A stretch of DNA of 64,000 nt from Oidiodendron maius Zn. Lineage: Eukaryota > Ascomycota > Leotiomycetes > Myxotrichaceae. Location: contig KN832878.1 in NCBI GenBank assembly GCA_000827325.1, forward strand, positions 1,674,001-1,738,000, given 5' to 3'. Below, in pieces: positions 35,450 to 46,694 of the stretch. Positions within the stretch are counted from its first letter, which is position 1, and each line of letters starts with the position of its first letter. The notes beneath the pieces were generated by a model. It saw only the letters and a list, made by a program, of their open reading frames with translations. It ran no database searches and was not told where the DNA came from. Both the position numbers and the translations under genes were made by a program.

Positions 35450-36698
35450 CTACCAGTACGTCGCATACTCCGAGCTGCCCGCCACGACCTTCGCAAACTC
35501 CTTCGCGATGGACTTATCCGTCTGCTGCGAGGGGTGCAACTCATCATACCACAGGAAGTGGTCGGCGCCGACGTCCGATTGCGCCGTACACACGGTCCCC
35601 GTCGCCGCGTCGCACTTGTAGTACTGGCCGGTGACGTTGGCGGGGGAAACGAGGTACGGGGCGGGGTTGTGGTAGATGTCGCTGATCAGGCTGTGCACAT
35701 CGAAGATAGCAAACGATGCACCCGGGTACCGCTGCGCGATGTGGAGCTCGTAGGGCGTGCGGTACGAGAAGAGGTTGTTCACAAGGTGGGTGTATTCGCG
35801 GATCTTCTCACTGGTTTCGGTGATGTTTGACCACTAGGTAGGTCAGATTCTCGTTGCCACAGAATGAAGATATGTATGGAAAGGTGAGGTTCATTGTTAA
35901 ATACTTTGTCTGGCCAGTAGTGCGAGGTAGTCAGCCCTCCAGCATCAGGCATGCCGTATAGGGGCGTCAACTCCAACGGCACCGTGTTCATCAACACAAA
36001 GTACCTCCCGCCCTCCTTATAGATCTGATCATACCGATCGAAGATGCAATCGACATAATCCGTAATCGTAGTATCATGAAGATTACTATCCGTCAGAAAC
36101 GCAGCAACCCCGAGATCATTCGTGCCTATCCACATCGAATACACCGTATTATCAGCGCGCCGGTTCTTATATAGGGTATTAGTATGCGTGGTCTTGTTGA
36201 TATACTTGACATCGGCGATAAACGACTCTGTCTCGTACACCACGTCCGGGAACGGCCCGAACTCGATGAAGTGGTAGACGATGTTGTTACTCTACACCGC
36301 GCCGGAAACCGCGTAGTTGAAGAGCTCGGCGCCAGTGTTGTCGGACACGAATCGCGCCCAGGTGACGCCCCCGCCGGCAGTTGCGTTGCTGGGCGGCAGG
36401 AGCAGGCCGGGTGGGGGATATGTGCCGTTGTGCGAGAGCCAGTACAGGAGACGGTTCTCGTCCGTGTAGCTGCGACCGAATCAGTAAGTTAGACTTTTGT
36501 TTTTTCCTTCTCTTCGCCGAGGAGTTTTGGTTTTATATTTGTAGGAAACGGGGTTTCGTCTGACCTGTCACCAAACGTCACCAGGTTGTCAAAGTCCTGG
36601 ACCCAAGAGTTTCCTGGGTGGCCGTGTGTGCCCCTATTGCCCGTGGCTGTGACACCCAATGCTCCGGCCGCGAGGAGGGCGAGAGAGGAGAATTGCAT
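35450..36698 (-). pseudogene. secreted GDSL/SGNH esterase (CE16-like) with an in-frame stop
   Basis: Enzymes of this type deacetylate plant polysaccharide fragments or act as lipases outside the cell. Exons 36698-36565, 36469-35905 and 35833-35450 join in frame to 360 codons. A signal peptide (MQFSSLALLAAGALGV) is followed by block I, FGDSYTDENR, whose Ser nucleophile is formed across the first splice. Block III is WIGTNDLG, and the catalytic Asp/His pair is in WYDELHPSQQTD near the C-terminus. All catalytic residues are present. However, a TAG at 36294-36292 (minus strand) interrupts SGAV-SNN, where homologues usually have Cys. Apart from this stop the gene looks intact, so it is a young pseudogene, a strain polymorphism, or a base-call error. 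The TAG needs two changes from a Cys codon. Confidence 0.82.
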
Positions 36699-37760
36699 AT
36701 TGATGACTCGGTGGAGTCAACAAGCCTTATTTAAAAATATCCAAAATATATATAATATCTCGCAATTCCCTTCTAAGCAGATTGGTGCTTTTCGTATCCG
36801 CGAAAGGACAAAGGCAGAGTAGGGGTGTCCATCGTTTTTGTAGCTCCGAGACCCTAGGGTCTATCGACCCTAACAGGATTAAGATGCATAGCATGTCATT
36901 CATTTAATTCACGTTGAAAAAACTAGAGTAGAACTAGACTGTCCAGGCTGGTTAGCAAGAGACAGATCTAGGATGTAGAATACTCCCTCCCACGTTTGCT
37001 CCATGTCTTGCTGTCTCTCCTTTTCCCGAACCAACTATCCATTCATCCCGGCTGAAGATCGTGAGATTGAAGCTTCTTCGGCGCCGGGTGAGAAGTGAAC
37101 GAGGCACAGCGAGAGATACACTTGGAACTGGAATTGGATTGGACCGTCGGAGGTGGCTCTTGTCCCAACCAACCTAATAACCCGCCGTACCACCGTTGCA
37201 CAAGTGGGGCAATGAAACATGAAGAGGGCAGCTTTGTTGCGGGAAAACAGTATGGACAAAGGAAATATTGCGTTGTTTGGTCTAGACGTCGTACTCTCGT
37301 CTCCACTTTGTGTGAACTAGATGATCAGACACACTATGGAATCAGTGAGCGGCCACTGTAAATCTAGAAGATGACTTCTATTCGCACCCTAAAGGTCAAA
37401 AGAGGTAAGTGATCGGCGTGGTGCGAATATAAGGCGCCAAAAGGACGCTAAGGGGTGAGAACGTAATTTGAGCCCTGCAGAACTACAAGTAGGACAGCAA
37501 GCCTATCCGAATTTGGTTGGCGCATAGTGAAGAGAGCGGGGTCCCAAAATCTGTCTCCCGATACAAATTTATGCATAGTTATGGGACGGCTATCAAGGTT
37601 CCGTTCCGATCTTGCGGACGTAAGCATTCCGCCAAGTCACTAGATGCCTAATCAGAATTGGATGGCATTGGTAATCGCCAAACTTAGAGAAAATACTACT
37701 TTTGATTAGTTATCAAGCTTCAGCACCTTAAGCATCGTTATTATTTCAAGAATCTAGAGC
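36699..37760. other. gene-free stretch
   Basis: Shared upstream region of the esterase (minus) and NmrA-like gene (plus). Nothing else recognised. Confidence 0.45.
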
Positions 37761-38708
37761 ATGACCGAAGCACCCATCTTCATCTGTGGCGCCACAGGCA
37801 GCCAAGGCGGCGCTCTCGCCTCTATCCTCGCTTCTACCCGCCCTATCCACACTATCTCGCGAGACCCTCGCTCTCAAACCTCTCTCACCCTAAAAGCTAT
37901 GTCACCAGGAACTATTAAAATCTTCAAGGGTTCCTTCGATGACTACGACCTACTCATCTCAGCCATGCGTGGCTGTACAGATCTCTTCCTCAATGTCCTG
38001 CCTGCCTTTCAAGCGGGAATTGAGGTTGCCCATGGGAAAAATGTTTTACAAGCAGCGAAGGAGGTGGGCACTGTTAAGACGGTAATCTACTCGAGTGTGG
38101 CTATGACGGGAAAGCATCACACTTTTCCTGGTTGGGAGAACTACAAAGGACTTGAAAAATTGTACTGGGAAAGTAAAGCAGCAATTGAAAAGCTTGTCGC
38201 TGAAGCTGGATTTGAGAATTTTGTGATCCTACGACCAGCGTACTTGATGCAGAATTTTTTGAAGCCTAGAGTGGAGCGGATGTTACCTGGTCTAATACCA
38301 AAGGAGAAAGGGAATGGGGTAGTACTGCAGACGCTATTTAAGCCAGATACCAAATTGATGATGGTTGACGCATTCGATGTGGGGAGGTTCGCTGCTGCTG
38401 CGCTGCAAAAGCCAGAGACTTTTAATGGGGAGAGGATTGAGTTGGGTGCGGAGGAGCTGAGGATGGATGAAGTTGCACAAAGGCTGAGCAAGTCGTTTAA
38501 GGGAAGGGAAGTAAAGGTTGAGTTTTTGGCGACTGTGGAGGATGCTGTTGAGAGAGGCTACTCAGAACCAGTGGCAAACTCACAGATATGGCAGAGGGAG
38601 GTGGGATATAAAGTTGATGTGATGGCGCTAGAGGATTGTTACGGGATGAGAATGACAAGGTTAGCAGAGTTTTTGACGAAGGAGAAGGCGGGTGTTGATA
38701 ATACCTGA
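37761..38708 (+). CDS. NmrA-like family protein
   Basis: Intact single-exon gene of 315 residues. The N-terminus FICGATGSQGGALASIL has the Rossmann GxxGxxG loop of NmrA/HSCARG-type atypical short-chain dehydrogenases. Other blocks typical of the family are VIYSSVAMTG, the KAAIEKLVAEAGF segment with its conserved Lys, and FVILRPAYLMQNFL, which forms the substrate cleft. The catalytic Tyr of true SDR enzymes is not placed in a YxxxK motif, so it may sense NAD(P) redox state or reduce an unknown substrate. Another NmrA-like gene lies at 41915, and a third relative at 9618. This one is most similar in style to 41915 (GATGSQGG versus GATGNQGG). Confidence 0.88.
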   Translation: MTEAPIFICGATGSQGGALASILASTRPIHTISRDPRSQTSLTLKAMSPGTIKIFKGSFDDYDLLISAMRGCTDLFLNVLPAFQAGIEVAHGKNVLQAAKEVGTVKTVIYSSVAMTGKHHTFPGWENYKGLEKLYWESKAAIEKLVAEAGFENFVILRPAYLMQNFLKPRVERMLPGLIPKEKGNGVVLQTLFKPDTKLMMVDAFDVGRFAAAALQKPETFNGERIELGAEELRMDEVAQRLSKSFKGREVKVEFLATVEDAVERGYSEPVANSQIWQREVGYKVDVMALEDCYGMRMTRLAEFLTKEKAGVDNT

Positions 38709-39230
38709 ATGTACTGTATCCCATTCAATGACAAACGACAACTAGCGTTGATCGATTCGGTAGGGTCATTCGCGAAGTTCTTCCACAGGTGCTGTATGTT
38801 TTTAGTCTCATTTTCGGTAAGGATTTGTCGAAGATCTGCTTGTCTTGAGAGTGAAGTTGTTCTCGATGCTTCACTCATCTTATATGCATCTGAATCAGCA
38901 TTCTACTACGTCCTGGATAGGGCTATTGTGGCTCGCATGAGAAGAAGGATAAGGAGAGCTATGATGAGGCTGAGGCTGAGCTTCTTGCTGGAGGAGGGTT
39001 TGCACAACTATGGGATGGGAGAATGCGGGCTGGAATGGGGGGTATTCCGTAAAGCCAGAGTTTCCATAAGAACTCTTTCCTCGTTGGTAATCAATCTACT
39101 TACCCAACTCGCAATTGTCCTTGAACCCGCACTTGTTTCCTCACATCTACATCATCGATAAGGGCAGGAATTTGTTACGTTCCAATATGCACACCTAGCA
39201 CCACAAGGCTAGAAAACAGTGGCTAGTGGC
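38709..39230. other. gene-free spacer
   Basis: Between convergent genes. An open frame here on the plus strand lacks any family signature. Confidence 0.4.
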
Positions 39231-40139
39231 TCAAAACACCATCCTCATCTTAAGCTTATCCTTCTCGATGATCTCGTCTTTCTTTTTCATGAGCTCCTCC
39301 ATATCCCATGGACAGCTCACATACCTCCCGCCTAGCCATTCTCTACGCTCAGCAGCCAACCATACAATCGTATCGCCAGCTATGTCTGGACTATCAGGCA
39401 ATGCATCGCGCACCATCTCGGGCAAGGTCTCTGTAATCTTCGTCTTAATCGCACCCGGATTCACACAAAATGTCAAAAGTCCTTCAACACCATATTCTAG
39501 CTGTAGCGACTCGGTCCACCTCAATATGGCAAGCTTGGAACTCCAATAACTCCCGCTCCCGGGACGAGCGCTCAATGCGCCAGAAGAGGCTACATTGATC
39601 ATTGTGCATAGACCGCCGCTACTAGCACGAGTTGAGAGTTGTGTGGGAAGAAATGTGCGCGCCATGTTGAAGAGTCCAAGGGCGTTGACTTCCCATGTTC
39701 TCCAGTACACATCCGGGTCGGAATCGAGGAGTGGCTTGTCTGGTTCCATGTGAGCCGCATTGTTCACGACAATATCCAGACGCCCTCCAAACTCCTGTGA
39801 CACGGCGTCATGCATTGCTTGAACGCTGTCTTGCTTTGAAATGTCTACCGTGCAGCCCAGTACTGCAGGCTCAGGGCGTCCGGCTTGCGCTGCAGCGAGC
39901 TTCAACTTCATGGAAAGATCAGCTGACACGCCGCGCAAATCAGCTATTGCTATTGCAGACGCTCCTGCACGCGCAAAAGCTATGGCCGTGGCATATCCGA
40001 TTCCGTGCTCCCAAGCTGCGCCTGTGATCAGAACGTGTTTGCCAGCTAGGTCCAGCTTTAGTGGGGAAATGTAGTCGTATGGCTTGGAGTGATGTGTTTT
40101 TGTAAAGTAGCCGCCAGAAAGCTCTCTTCCGGCCGACAT
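39231..40139 (-). CDS. short-chain dehydrogenase/reductase
   Basis: Single-exon 302-residue NAD(P)-dependent oxidoreductase. The cofactor loop reads VLITGAAWEHGIGYATA, a variant of TGxxxGIG with one or two extra residues. An Asp in AIADLRG after strand 2 suggests a preference for NAD(H). The structural NNA motif is DIVVNNAAH, and the catalytic set is Ser in INVASSGALSA with YWSSK. The segment CVNPGAIKTKI follows the active site as usual. A roughly 30-residue N-terminal extension (SGGYFTKTHHSKPYDYISP) precedes the Rossmann fold and is seen in some fungal SDRs that act on toluene-diol-like or polyol substrates. No lesion seen. Substrate unknown. Start chosen as the first ATG. Confidence 0.92.
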   Translation of the reverse strand: MSAGRELSGGYFTKTHHSKPYDYISPLKLDLAGKHVLITGAAWEHGIGYATAIAFARAGASAIAIADLRGVSADLSMKLKLAAAQAGRPEPAVLGCTVDISKQDSVQAMHDAVSQEFGGRLDIVVNNAAHMEPDKPLLDSDPDVYWRTWEVNALGLFNMARTFLPTQLSTRASSGGLCTMINVASSGALSARPGSGSYWSSKLAILRWTESLQLEYGVEGLLTFCVNPGAIKTKITETLPEMVRDALPDSPDIAGDTIVWLAAERREWLGGRYVSCPWDMEELMKKKDEIIEKDKLKMRMVF

Positions 40140-41081
40140 CCTTCGACACTTTGTCGCACGCGGAGATCGTACAGCTTGGAGGTCTGAAGACCGAAGATAT
40201 GCGGCTGAAAGACTGTTTTATGCACGTATCGGCTGAGGTGTAACTTCGGCCTGCGGTCTTATTGAACTCTAATCAAAGCATGCTGATCTGGAGATGTCGG
40301 AATAAGGAAGAAAGTGAGCGGGAAGGGATGAGAGGCGAGGTCGGCGGTGGAGCGTTAAAAGGCGAGAAATATGACAGTCGCTAGCAGAATCTGGTAAACC
40401 TGGCTGGGCGACCGCCGACACTTGCGATAAGATTAATTGCTTAACTTAATGTTACGTATATATATTATATAATACAATCACACGGAAAGGGTCCATATTC
40501 ACAAGTCAACTTCTTGCAAGCTTTCACATGCGATTCCCCTACGCAAATAAGGGCCAAGACGTTGAAAAGTAGTCTCAACATTGTGAGGTAGGGGGGTTCG
40601 GTGTAGCAGCATAGGACCTATTGAATGCAAGTCTTCGCCTCATTCAAATATTATTACCCAAATACTGTTTGTCATTTCCTGTCTCGGTTAATCACCGTCA
40701 TTCAAGCATTTGATTCGATCAACAATGGCCTCGCTCAATAATCTCTTGCTTATTGGCGTACACATAGTCATCTTACCTCGAGCATCCAGCGGAATCTGCC
40801 CGAGCTACGTCTACCTTCGACAGTTATATCCGCCTCACTCACACTCTAATTCGCCCACTTCGTTTCCGTACACTTAAGGGAACCTACGCGTTTGCCGCCA
40901 CAGCGACCGCAGGGCACAAGATTACCGTGGAAGATGTTTCATCAGGAAAGTCACAAGCAATATTTAGAGTCGCTCTAATGTGAACCACCTGATTTGGCGT
41001 GCATCTTAGATGACAATCTCCCCTTGCTCTACTCATTCCCTTCAATTCTTCGGTACCACATCAATCCCGATCACTCACCAC
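40140..41081. other. gene-free stretch
   Basis: An ATG at 40725 opens MASLNNLLLIG, reminiscent of an NmrA-like start, but the frame breaks within about 50 codons and no later family block is readable. I do not call it a gene. Confidence 0.35.
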
Positions 41082-41590
41082 TCACGACTGTAACAGCCCC
41101 AACCCTACGAACGCAACCACGACCGCCCCCCCACACAGGGTCCAAATCCCCTTGTCCCATCCTCTAGGCCCCTGCGTCGCAACCCATGTATCCGTCACAC
41201 ACACGAGAGTCCACGCTGTTGTCAAAACTCCCATTTCCTTCTCCTTCCCTTCACGATGGAACCAGAACAGCGCAGCTGCAACGGCCAGGTCACGTATACC
41301 GAGGAATACCATCGCTTTTTGGGCTATTGTGCGGCCTTCTAATGTGGTAGGCGTGACCCCAAGAGACTCTGCAGCAACAGGCGGTGCGAGTATGGCTAAG
41401 GCTCCGAGGGCGAAGACTGTGGTAGTGAGGCCAAGGCCGACGAGGCGCCATGTTGAATGGGTAAGGAGGCGGTTAGGAAAGCCATTGGGAAGGTCAGCTT
41501 TGGGAATTGATTTCGGACCTGGTAGAAAAAAGATGTGGGAGGGTTGAATGGAAAAGTTTTCTGGCGTGAAAAAAAGTGCCGTGCCCTTGG
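41082..41590 (-). CDS. DUF4267-type small membrane protein, 5' end uncertain
   Basis: An open frame of about 165 codons ends at 41082. It has hydrophobic stretches around TWRLVGLGLTTTVFALGALA, VFLGIRDLAVAAALFWFH and TLCGGAVVVAFVGLGLL, and the core GIRDLAVAAALFWFHREGK with later VCVTDTWVATQGPRG. These match the fungal DUF4267 family: four predicted helices, unknown function, a conserved Gly-x-Arg-Asp motif and an Asp on helix 3. The frame lacks an ATG before the Met at 41312, which would delete the first helix pair and leave only 76 residues. Either a short upstream exon carries the start (a splice acceptor-like CTACCAG lies near 41522), or the 5' end has been lost. Confidence 0.6.
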
Positions 41591-41914
41591 ATTAAAGAAA
41601 GAGCTTTTAGAATGAAACAGCTTGTCGGATGTTTTGGGCAGTTGGCCGGATGGATTAGTGAACTTCCCGCTTTTGAACGCTAACGCCCCTTCCTGGGGTG
41701 GGAACGGACGACGGAACCTTACAGTAGTGGCGAAGAGATCACTAGTGTGACGTCAAAGTCCTTACAAATCTTTTGACTATCAGGATAAATCAATACCCCT
41801 ACGGGTACCAAAGCATAAGGCGAACGACGACAGGAAACAGGTAAAAGGGAGTCGACGAACACCATTAATTCCATATCACTCAATCGCTTCAGTTCATTAT
41901 TTTTGGCTGTCATA

Positions 41915-43016
41915 ATGCCTTCCCCAAAGCTCATCGTTGTTCTCGGAGCCACTGGTAACCAGGGCGGCTCTGTCGTCAGCACATTCCTCGAGGAACCCGG
42001 CTGGCAGGTTCGCGCGCTGACTCGCAGAACCTCGAGCCCCAAGGCTCTAGCTCTGGCAGGGAGCGGAGCACTTGTCGTCCATGCTGATATTGACAAGCCT
42101 GAAACGCTTGCGGCCACTTTCGAAGGCGCTAGTGCCGTTTTCGCCGTCAGTGACTTTTGGGGCCTCTATAATAACCCTGCGAACAAAGACATGCCCAAGC
42201 CCGGGCAACCATTAAATGCCTGGGCAGGCGAGTATGAAACACATCAGCTGAAAAGTGTCATCGATGCCGCTGCCAAGGTACCAACGTTGGAGCGCTTCAT
42301 CCTCTCCTCGCTCACAAACGTGACGAAGTGGTCCAAGGGAAAGTACACTCGTGTCTATCATTTTGACTCGAAAGCAAATGCGGCGGATTATGGCAGGGAG
42401 AAGTACCCGGACCTGTGGAAGAAGACGAGTATCTTCCAAGCAGGCATGTTCTTGAGCAACTATGTCGACAACCCGATAATGAAACCGGTCAAGGTAGGCC
42501 TGCTCGCTAAAGCTGGGGTGAACTTTGCTAAGAGATCAAGAACGAGGAAGGAACCGTCCAGTTCTTTTCGAATGTGGAACCGAACGTGAAGGTCCCGTTC
42601 ATCGCCGCTGACGAGGATACCGGTCCCATTGTTAAAGAACTCGTCATCAACGAACCACCCGGAAAGAACATGATTGCCTATAGAGGATACTTGACTGTGC
42701 AAGAGCTGGCGCTGTCGTTCACAATAGCTACTGGTTTGAAGGCTGAGGCTGTCACCTTGCCCAAGGGTAAATTTAATCTGCCCTTGCCAGATGAGTTGAA
42801 GGGGGAGCTTGAAGACAATTTTGCCGCCTTGAATGAGTTTGGGTACGAGTCCTGGGACGACCCTACTATTAATCACCCTCGAGATGTAAGTTGGCTTGGG
42901 TTGCTAATATATTGATTTGTTTTAATGCTTGGATACAGTTGAAGGTACCGCCATCACTTGACACTGTGGAGAATTACTGGAAGAAGCAGGATTTATTAAA
43001 GGTCTTTAGTGCTTGA
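41915..43016 (+). CDS. NmrA-like family protein
   Basis: Predicted 335-residue protein from exons 41915-42493, 42535-42885 and 42939-43016. The start MPSPKLIVVLGATGNQGGS contains the GxxGxxG nucleotide loop. Other family blocks are VVHADIDKPETLAATFEGA, FAVSDFWGLY, LERFILSSLTNV with a following Lys-rich loop, and FQAGMFLSNYV. After the first intron VPFIAADEDTGPIVKELV continues the fold, and a short last exon supplies SLDTVENYWKKQDLL. The first intron is only 41 nt, very short even for a fungus, but both flanking frames and the family pattern require it. Redox-sensing regulator or reductase; no direct evidence for either. Intact. Confidence 0.88.
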
Positions 43017-43357
43017 AGCAGAGCAATCGCATATGCAGGTCAGGTTCACAGAGAAGGCGAAGAGTGGACTGTTAGCTTGTTGAGGTATGTTTGTGATAGA
43101 TGTATAGATTTTGACGCATTTTATATCATGTGGATGGGCGTCACGAGGAACCTTTCGACTTCCCCAATTGTGCCTACTGCAAGAGGTTTAATTGCACGCC
43201 GCAATATTAAATCAACGATCAATCTCAAGCTACTGGCACACATATCCCGAAAGATGATTTGGCTTAGGTGGCATCTACACGAGATTGGGATTGAAGAAAG
43301 GTTTTGGTTATGTATGCAAGAAGCTCGGCCCTACAGGTACACATGTATCGAGGCACC

Positions 43358-43458
43358 TGTTGGCTGGATGTAAATTAGATACCAAGGCACTGGCGTGCAA
43401 CTGTGTAGATATTGAGAGCTGTCAGCCGACGTGAATAAAAACATGTTCAATTACAGCA
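43358..43458 (+). repeat. possible solo LTR related to the one at 50705
   Basis: About 101 bp begins TGTTG and ends CAGCA. Its 3' half (GAGAGCTGTCAG, then TGAATA, GTTCAAT, CAGCAGTA) matches the start of the gypsy remnant at 50764-50812 with scattered differences, in the same orientation and at the same spacing from the 5' TGTTG. This suggests a decayed solo LTR of the same element. Confidence 0.4.
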
Positions 43459-44697
43459 GTATCTGGCATTGGGGAAATACGCCGGAAGCGAATTTTCGTA
43501 CCCGGGGAGGCCTCCCTATCAAATAGTACAACAAACCCGAAGATAGAATATCTGCCGAGTGTATAGACCTGGAGACCGCCTCTCGGCTCTTAATCACGTC
43601 TTTGTCTGACACGGAAGGGCGGCCTCCAATCTCCTTGGTGACCTAATAGTGTGGTCAATTCATTATGCTTGTTCCTATCCGAAAATCTAGGTCAACTCTA
43701 GTCATTAGGGTGGCAGGATTTCACCAGTCATTGTAGTAGTTGCTGTACACTTTGACAGAGCTTTGAGCAAATAGTTGCCGTAAGCAAGAACCTCAGTCCT
43801 CTCACTTCACAGGCCTTTTAAATTTCTTGTTAAAAGGTTCGACTAGTCAACCCCTCTTGCCATGTAGACAGAATAAGGCCCTGTGAGCCGGGTCCAAGTC
43901 TATCAGCTTTAGAAAATCGTGGGTCGCCGAGGAGCGCTAGACTTAGCAGCGGCCACGAGGCGAGAGCTAAGCCCCCTTACACCTTCGATTTGCCTCTTCT
44001 CCGCGACCGGCTTTTGCCGCAACCCGCTGCCGGAAGAGCTGGCAATGTCGTAGGGGCCGTTCTTGTTATGGAATTGGCAGACGCACTACCCACACACAAA
44101 CTACGAGAGGCACCAGTTGCGAACTCATAGTGGATGTGGGGAATTCAGCCCTCATGTCCGAGGCCGATACCCGGAGTTTGAGCTTCGGGAGAGTAGGCCG
44201 GCAAATGACAGCCCTTCATAGCCCTCCTCATATCGTGGTCGGGATTCAATTTCTTGGCTGCAAAAAAGGCTTAAAACCGTTCCAATTCCGCCCATACGCT
44301 GCCATCCTGACTCAGGCTGCAGGATCTTGTCGTTCCACTTAGTTCGAGCACACACATATGCTAAATACATATCTAAATCCCGATCTGGAACTTAATCATG
44401 AGTACCTGCAATGGAATTTCGATTTCTAATATCGTTGCATAAGTCACACCTTGATTTCAAATCCATTTGTAAGCAAAGCAATCTTGGTAGCAAAGCTTAG
44501 GAATGGTTTCAAAACACTCTCGTAGCTCGCCATTATGGTAAGCAAGGGATAACGGGTAAAAATGGCGGTAGTGAAGTATAAGATCAACTCACAGAAACGA
44601 AAGTAAATCGTTTATTGTCCATTTCTGTTTTTCCTTCCAAACAACAGATGTCAATCTTCAAGAACTAATATCCCAAACCACGTACTACAAATAAAAA
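43459..44697. other. gene-free stretch
   Basis: No coding region or RNA gene recognised. The 3' end is the promoter of the following gene. Confidence 0.4.
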
Positions 44698-45539
44698 ATG
44701 GCAGTAACAAAAGTCGTCCTCATCCTCGGCGCAGGCCCCAACATTGGCAAGGCTGTAGCAGCAGCTTTCACAGCAAAGGGGTACAAGACCGCTCTCGCTG
44801 CTCGATCTCTCAAACCCGAAGAAAGCACCGCTGAACAACTTAATATCCAAGCAGATTTCTCAGATCCTTCTTCTATTGCTGGTGTCTTTGCGACTGTAGA
44901 GAAGAAGTTCGGTGCTCCTAGTGTTGTTATTTACAATGGTAAATATTACTCTTTTCCTTGCTTCCCTTCCTATAATCCCAGCTCGTCCACAGTTTATATA
45001 TGATTTGAAATAATTGCTAAGAAGAATTCCCCTCAAGCTGCAGGATTAAACATCGTCTCCGAGACCGACCCTCTTGCCGGAACCATCTCTGGATTTGCCG
45101 CCTCCATTAACATCAACACCGTCTCTGCGTACGCCGCTCTCCAAGCCTCCGTCGCCGGCTTCTCTAAACTCCCTAACTCCGCACCCCGAACATTTCTTTA
45201 TACAGGCAATGCTTTAAACAGAGTTGTTGTCCCATCCTATTTGGATTTGGGGGTTGGAAAGTCTGCTACTGCGTATATTATTGAGGCTAGTACTATTGCA
45301 TACAAGAATAAGGGATACAAGTAGGTGTTCGCTTTTTCTGCTGCTTTGTTAATGAAGTGAGTGGTGCTAAATAAGTATACAGGTTCTGCTATGTCGATGA
45401 GAGAAAGCCAGATGGACAAACTGTCTACCCCACTGATGGTCCCGGCCATGCCGTGGAATTTATCAAGTTGGCTGAGGCTTCAGAGCAAGGACCATGGGAT
45501 CACACTTTTGTCCAGGGCGAGGGTTTCAAAAAATTCTAA
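44698..45539 (+). CDS. atypical short-chain dehydrogenase
   Basis: Predicted 226-residue protein from exons 44698-44938, 45038-45320 and 45383-45539, all joined in frame. MAVTKVVLILGAGPNIGKAV has the GxGxxIG loop, ALAARSLK follows strand 2, and splicing produces VVIYNAAGLN, the NNA-like motif. The usual YxxxK is replaced by a region reading SYLDLGVGKSATAYIIEAS, so the catalytic Tyr is not in place although a Lys remains. This is a recognised fungal subgroup of SDR-like proteins of unknown substrate, often annotated as NAD(P)-binding domain proteins. The C-terminal part (GPGHAVEFIKLAE, then GPWDHTFVQGEGFKKF) is typical of that subgroup. Intact. Confidence 0.85.
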
Positions 45540-45922
45540 GCTAACAATGGTGGAGGTATGATTCAGCGGAAAGGCAACAAAGTCCTTGGCCCTTGCCGGG
45601 CACAGCTTGGATTATGTAGAACAGAGCTATGTCGCTGACACCGATGCCCCGGGCACGGCTCCAGTTCGCAAATTTATTCTGAAAGACTTTCATGAGCGTA
45701 TAACGACGGGTAAAAATATTGAGAGTGATGGAGAGTTGAGGGATGCTCCTGTAAACGCCTGTAAACTATCCTCTGTAGGTATCCTATCCTCTATGGACGT
45801 GCGACATCGCGTGGAAGTAATGGAGCTGCTAGTTGGCTGGTGTTCGCGAGACACCAGCGAAAATATAGGTAATAGCGACTTGACGACGGGCAAGGCCCTT
45901 TTCACGGTCGGAGGTAAACTCC

Positions 45923-46094
45923 ATACAGTAAGATGCGAAACCAGCTTCAGTCTAAACTCTATATGCTTTTTTAATCAGCCGAGAACTGTCATGGCACTAG
46001 TACTAATACAGTTTAAAACGTGGTACCCATGCATAATCGGCTTAGCACAGAGCACGTGAGGTATACACAGGTACCTAAGACAGACACGGTACGG
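45923..46094 (+). repeat. left arm of a 171-bp inverted repeat
   Basis: This stretch (starting ATACAGTAAGATGCG) is the near-perfect reverse complement of 47810-47981. The two differ mainly by C/T and G/A changes plus small indels near the inner end. The outer edge can be read as TA followed by CAGTAAG, consistent with a TA target site, but that is only suggestive. Between the arms lies the peptidase-like gene at 46695. Confidence 0.8.
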
Positions 46095-46694
46095 GATACG
46101 AGTCTTTCGACGTACGCTCCCTGAGTTTCATAGGTCCTATTCCTTCCTGTTAAGACCGTTTAGAGTCAGCTGGAGTTAGCAAATACAATTTTTCTTTATC
46201 TATCACAAACTACTGTATGTGGTGAAAGGTAACGCACTTGCCGCTTTTGGTTCTCGCTAATCCCTCCTCCCTCGCTTGCTTATCTATCGAAACATACTGT
46301 AACTATGCCTTGTGCGTACAACCTCCGGCTAATACTTGAGATTACAGTGGTTAACTAGCGATCTATTAACAAGCCGTCACATTACCCAGTATTCGTCATA
46401 AATACTAGGTCTGGCGCATCAAATCCTCACATGCTAAAATCATGTACTGTATGGCTGCAGTACTACAGTACATTCCCACTACATTCCTAGTACTAATTCC
46501 TACTACATTCCAACTACATTTCTACGCTTAGTTCTTTATGAAATTTCGGGTGCCAATTCTAGTGCTAGAATCTGTACAAGCTGCTGGTGCTGAGTGGATA
46601 CAACCATCTAGTTACACTTATTGTCGAGAGCTTCCTGGCCAGCGAGCAGTCCAGTGTTTAATTTTAGCCTGCCTCTCAACCAAGCAATCTCTAT

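Noticed and set aside
40725-41020. NmrA-like gene start (MASLNNLLLIG)
   Set aside because: The frame breaks quickly and no other NmrA block can be read in any frame.
27636-45539. Secondary-metabolite gene cluster around the ABC pump, regulator, NmrA-like and SDR genes
   Set aside because: No polyketide synthase, NRPS, terpene synthase or DMAT synthase is present in the window, so there is no core enzyme to support it.
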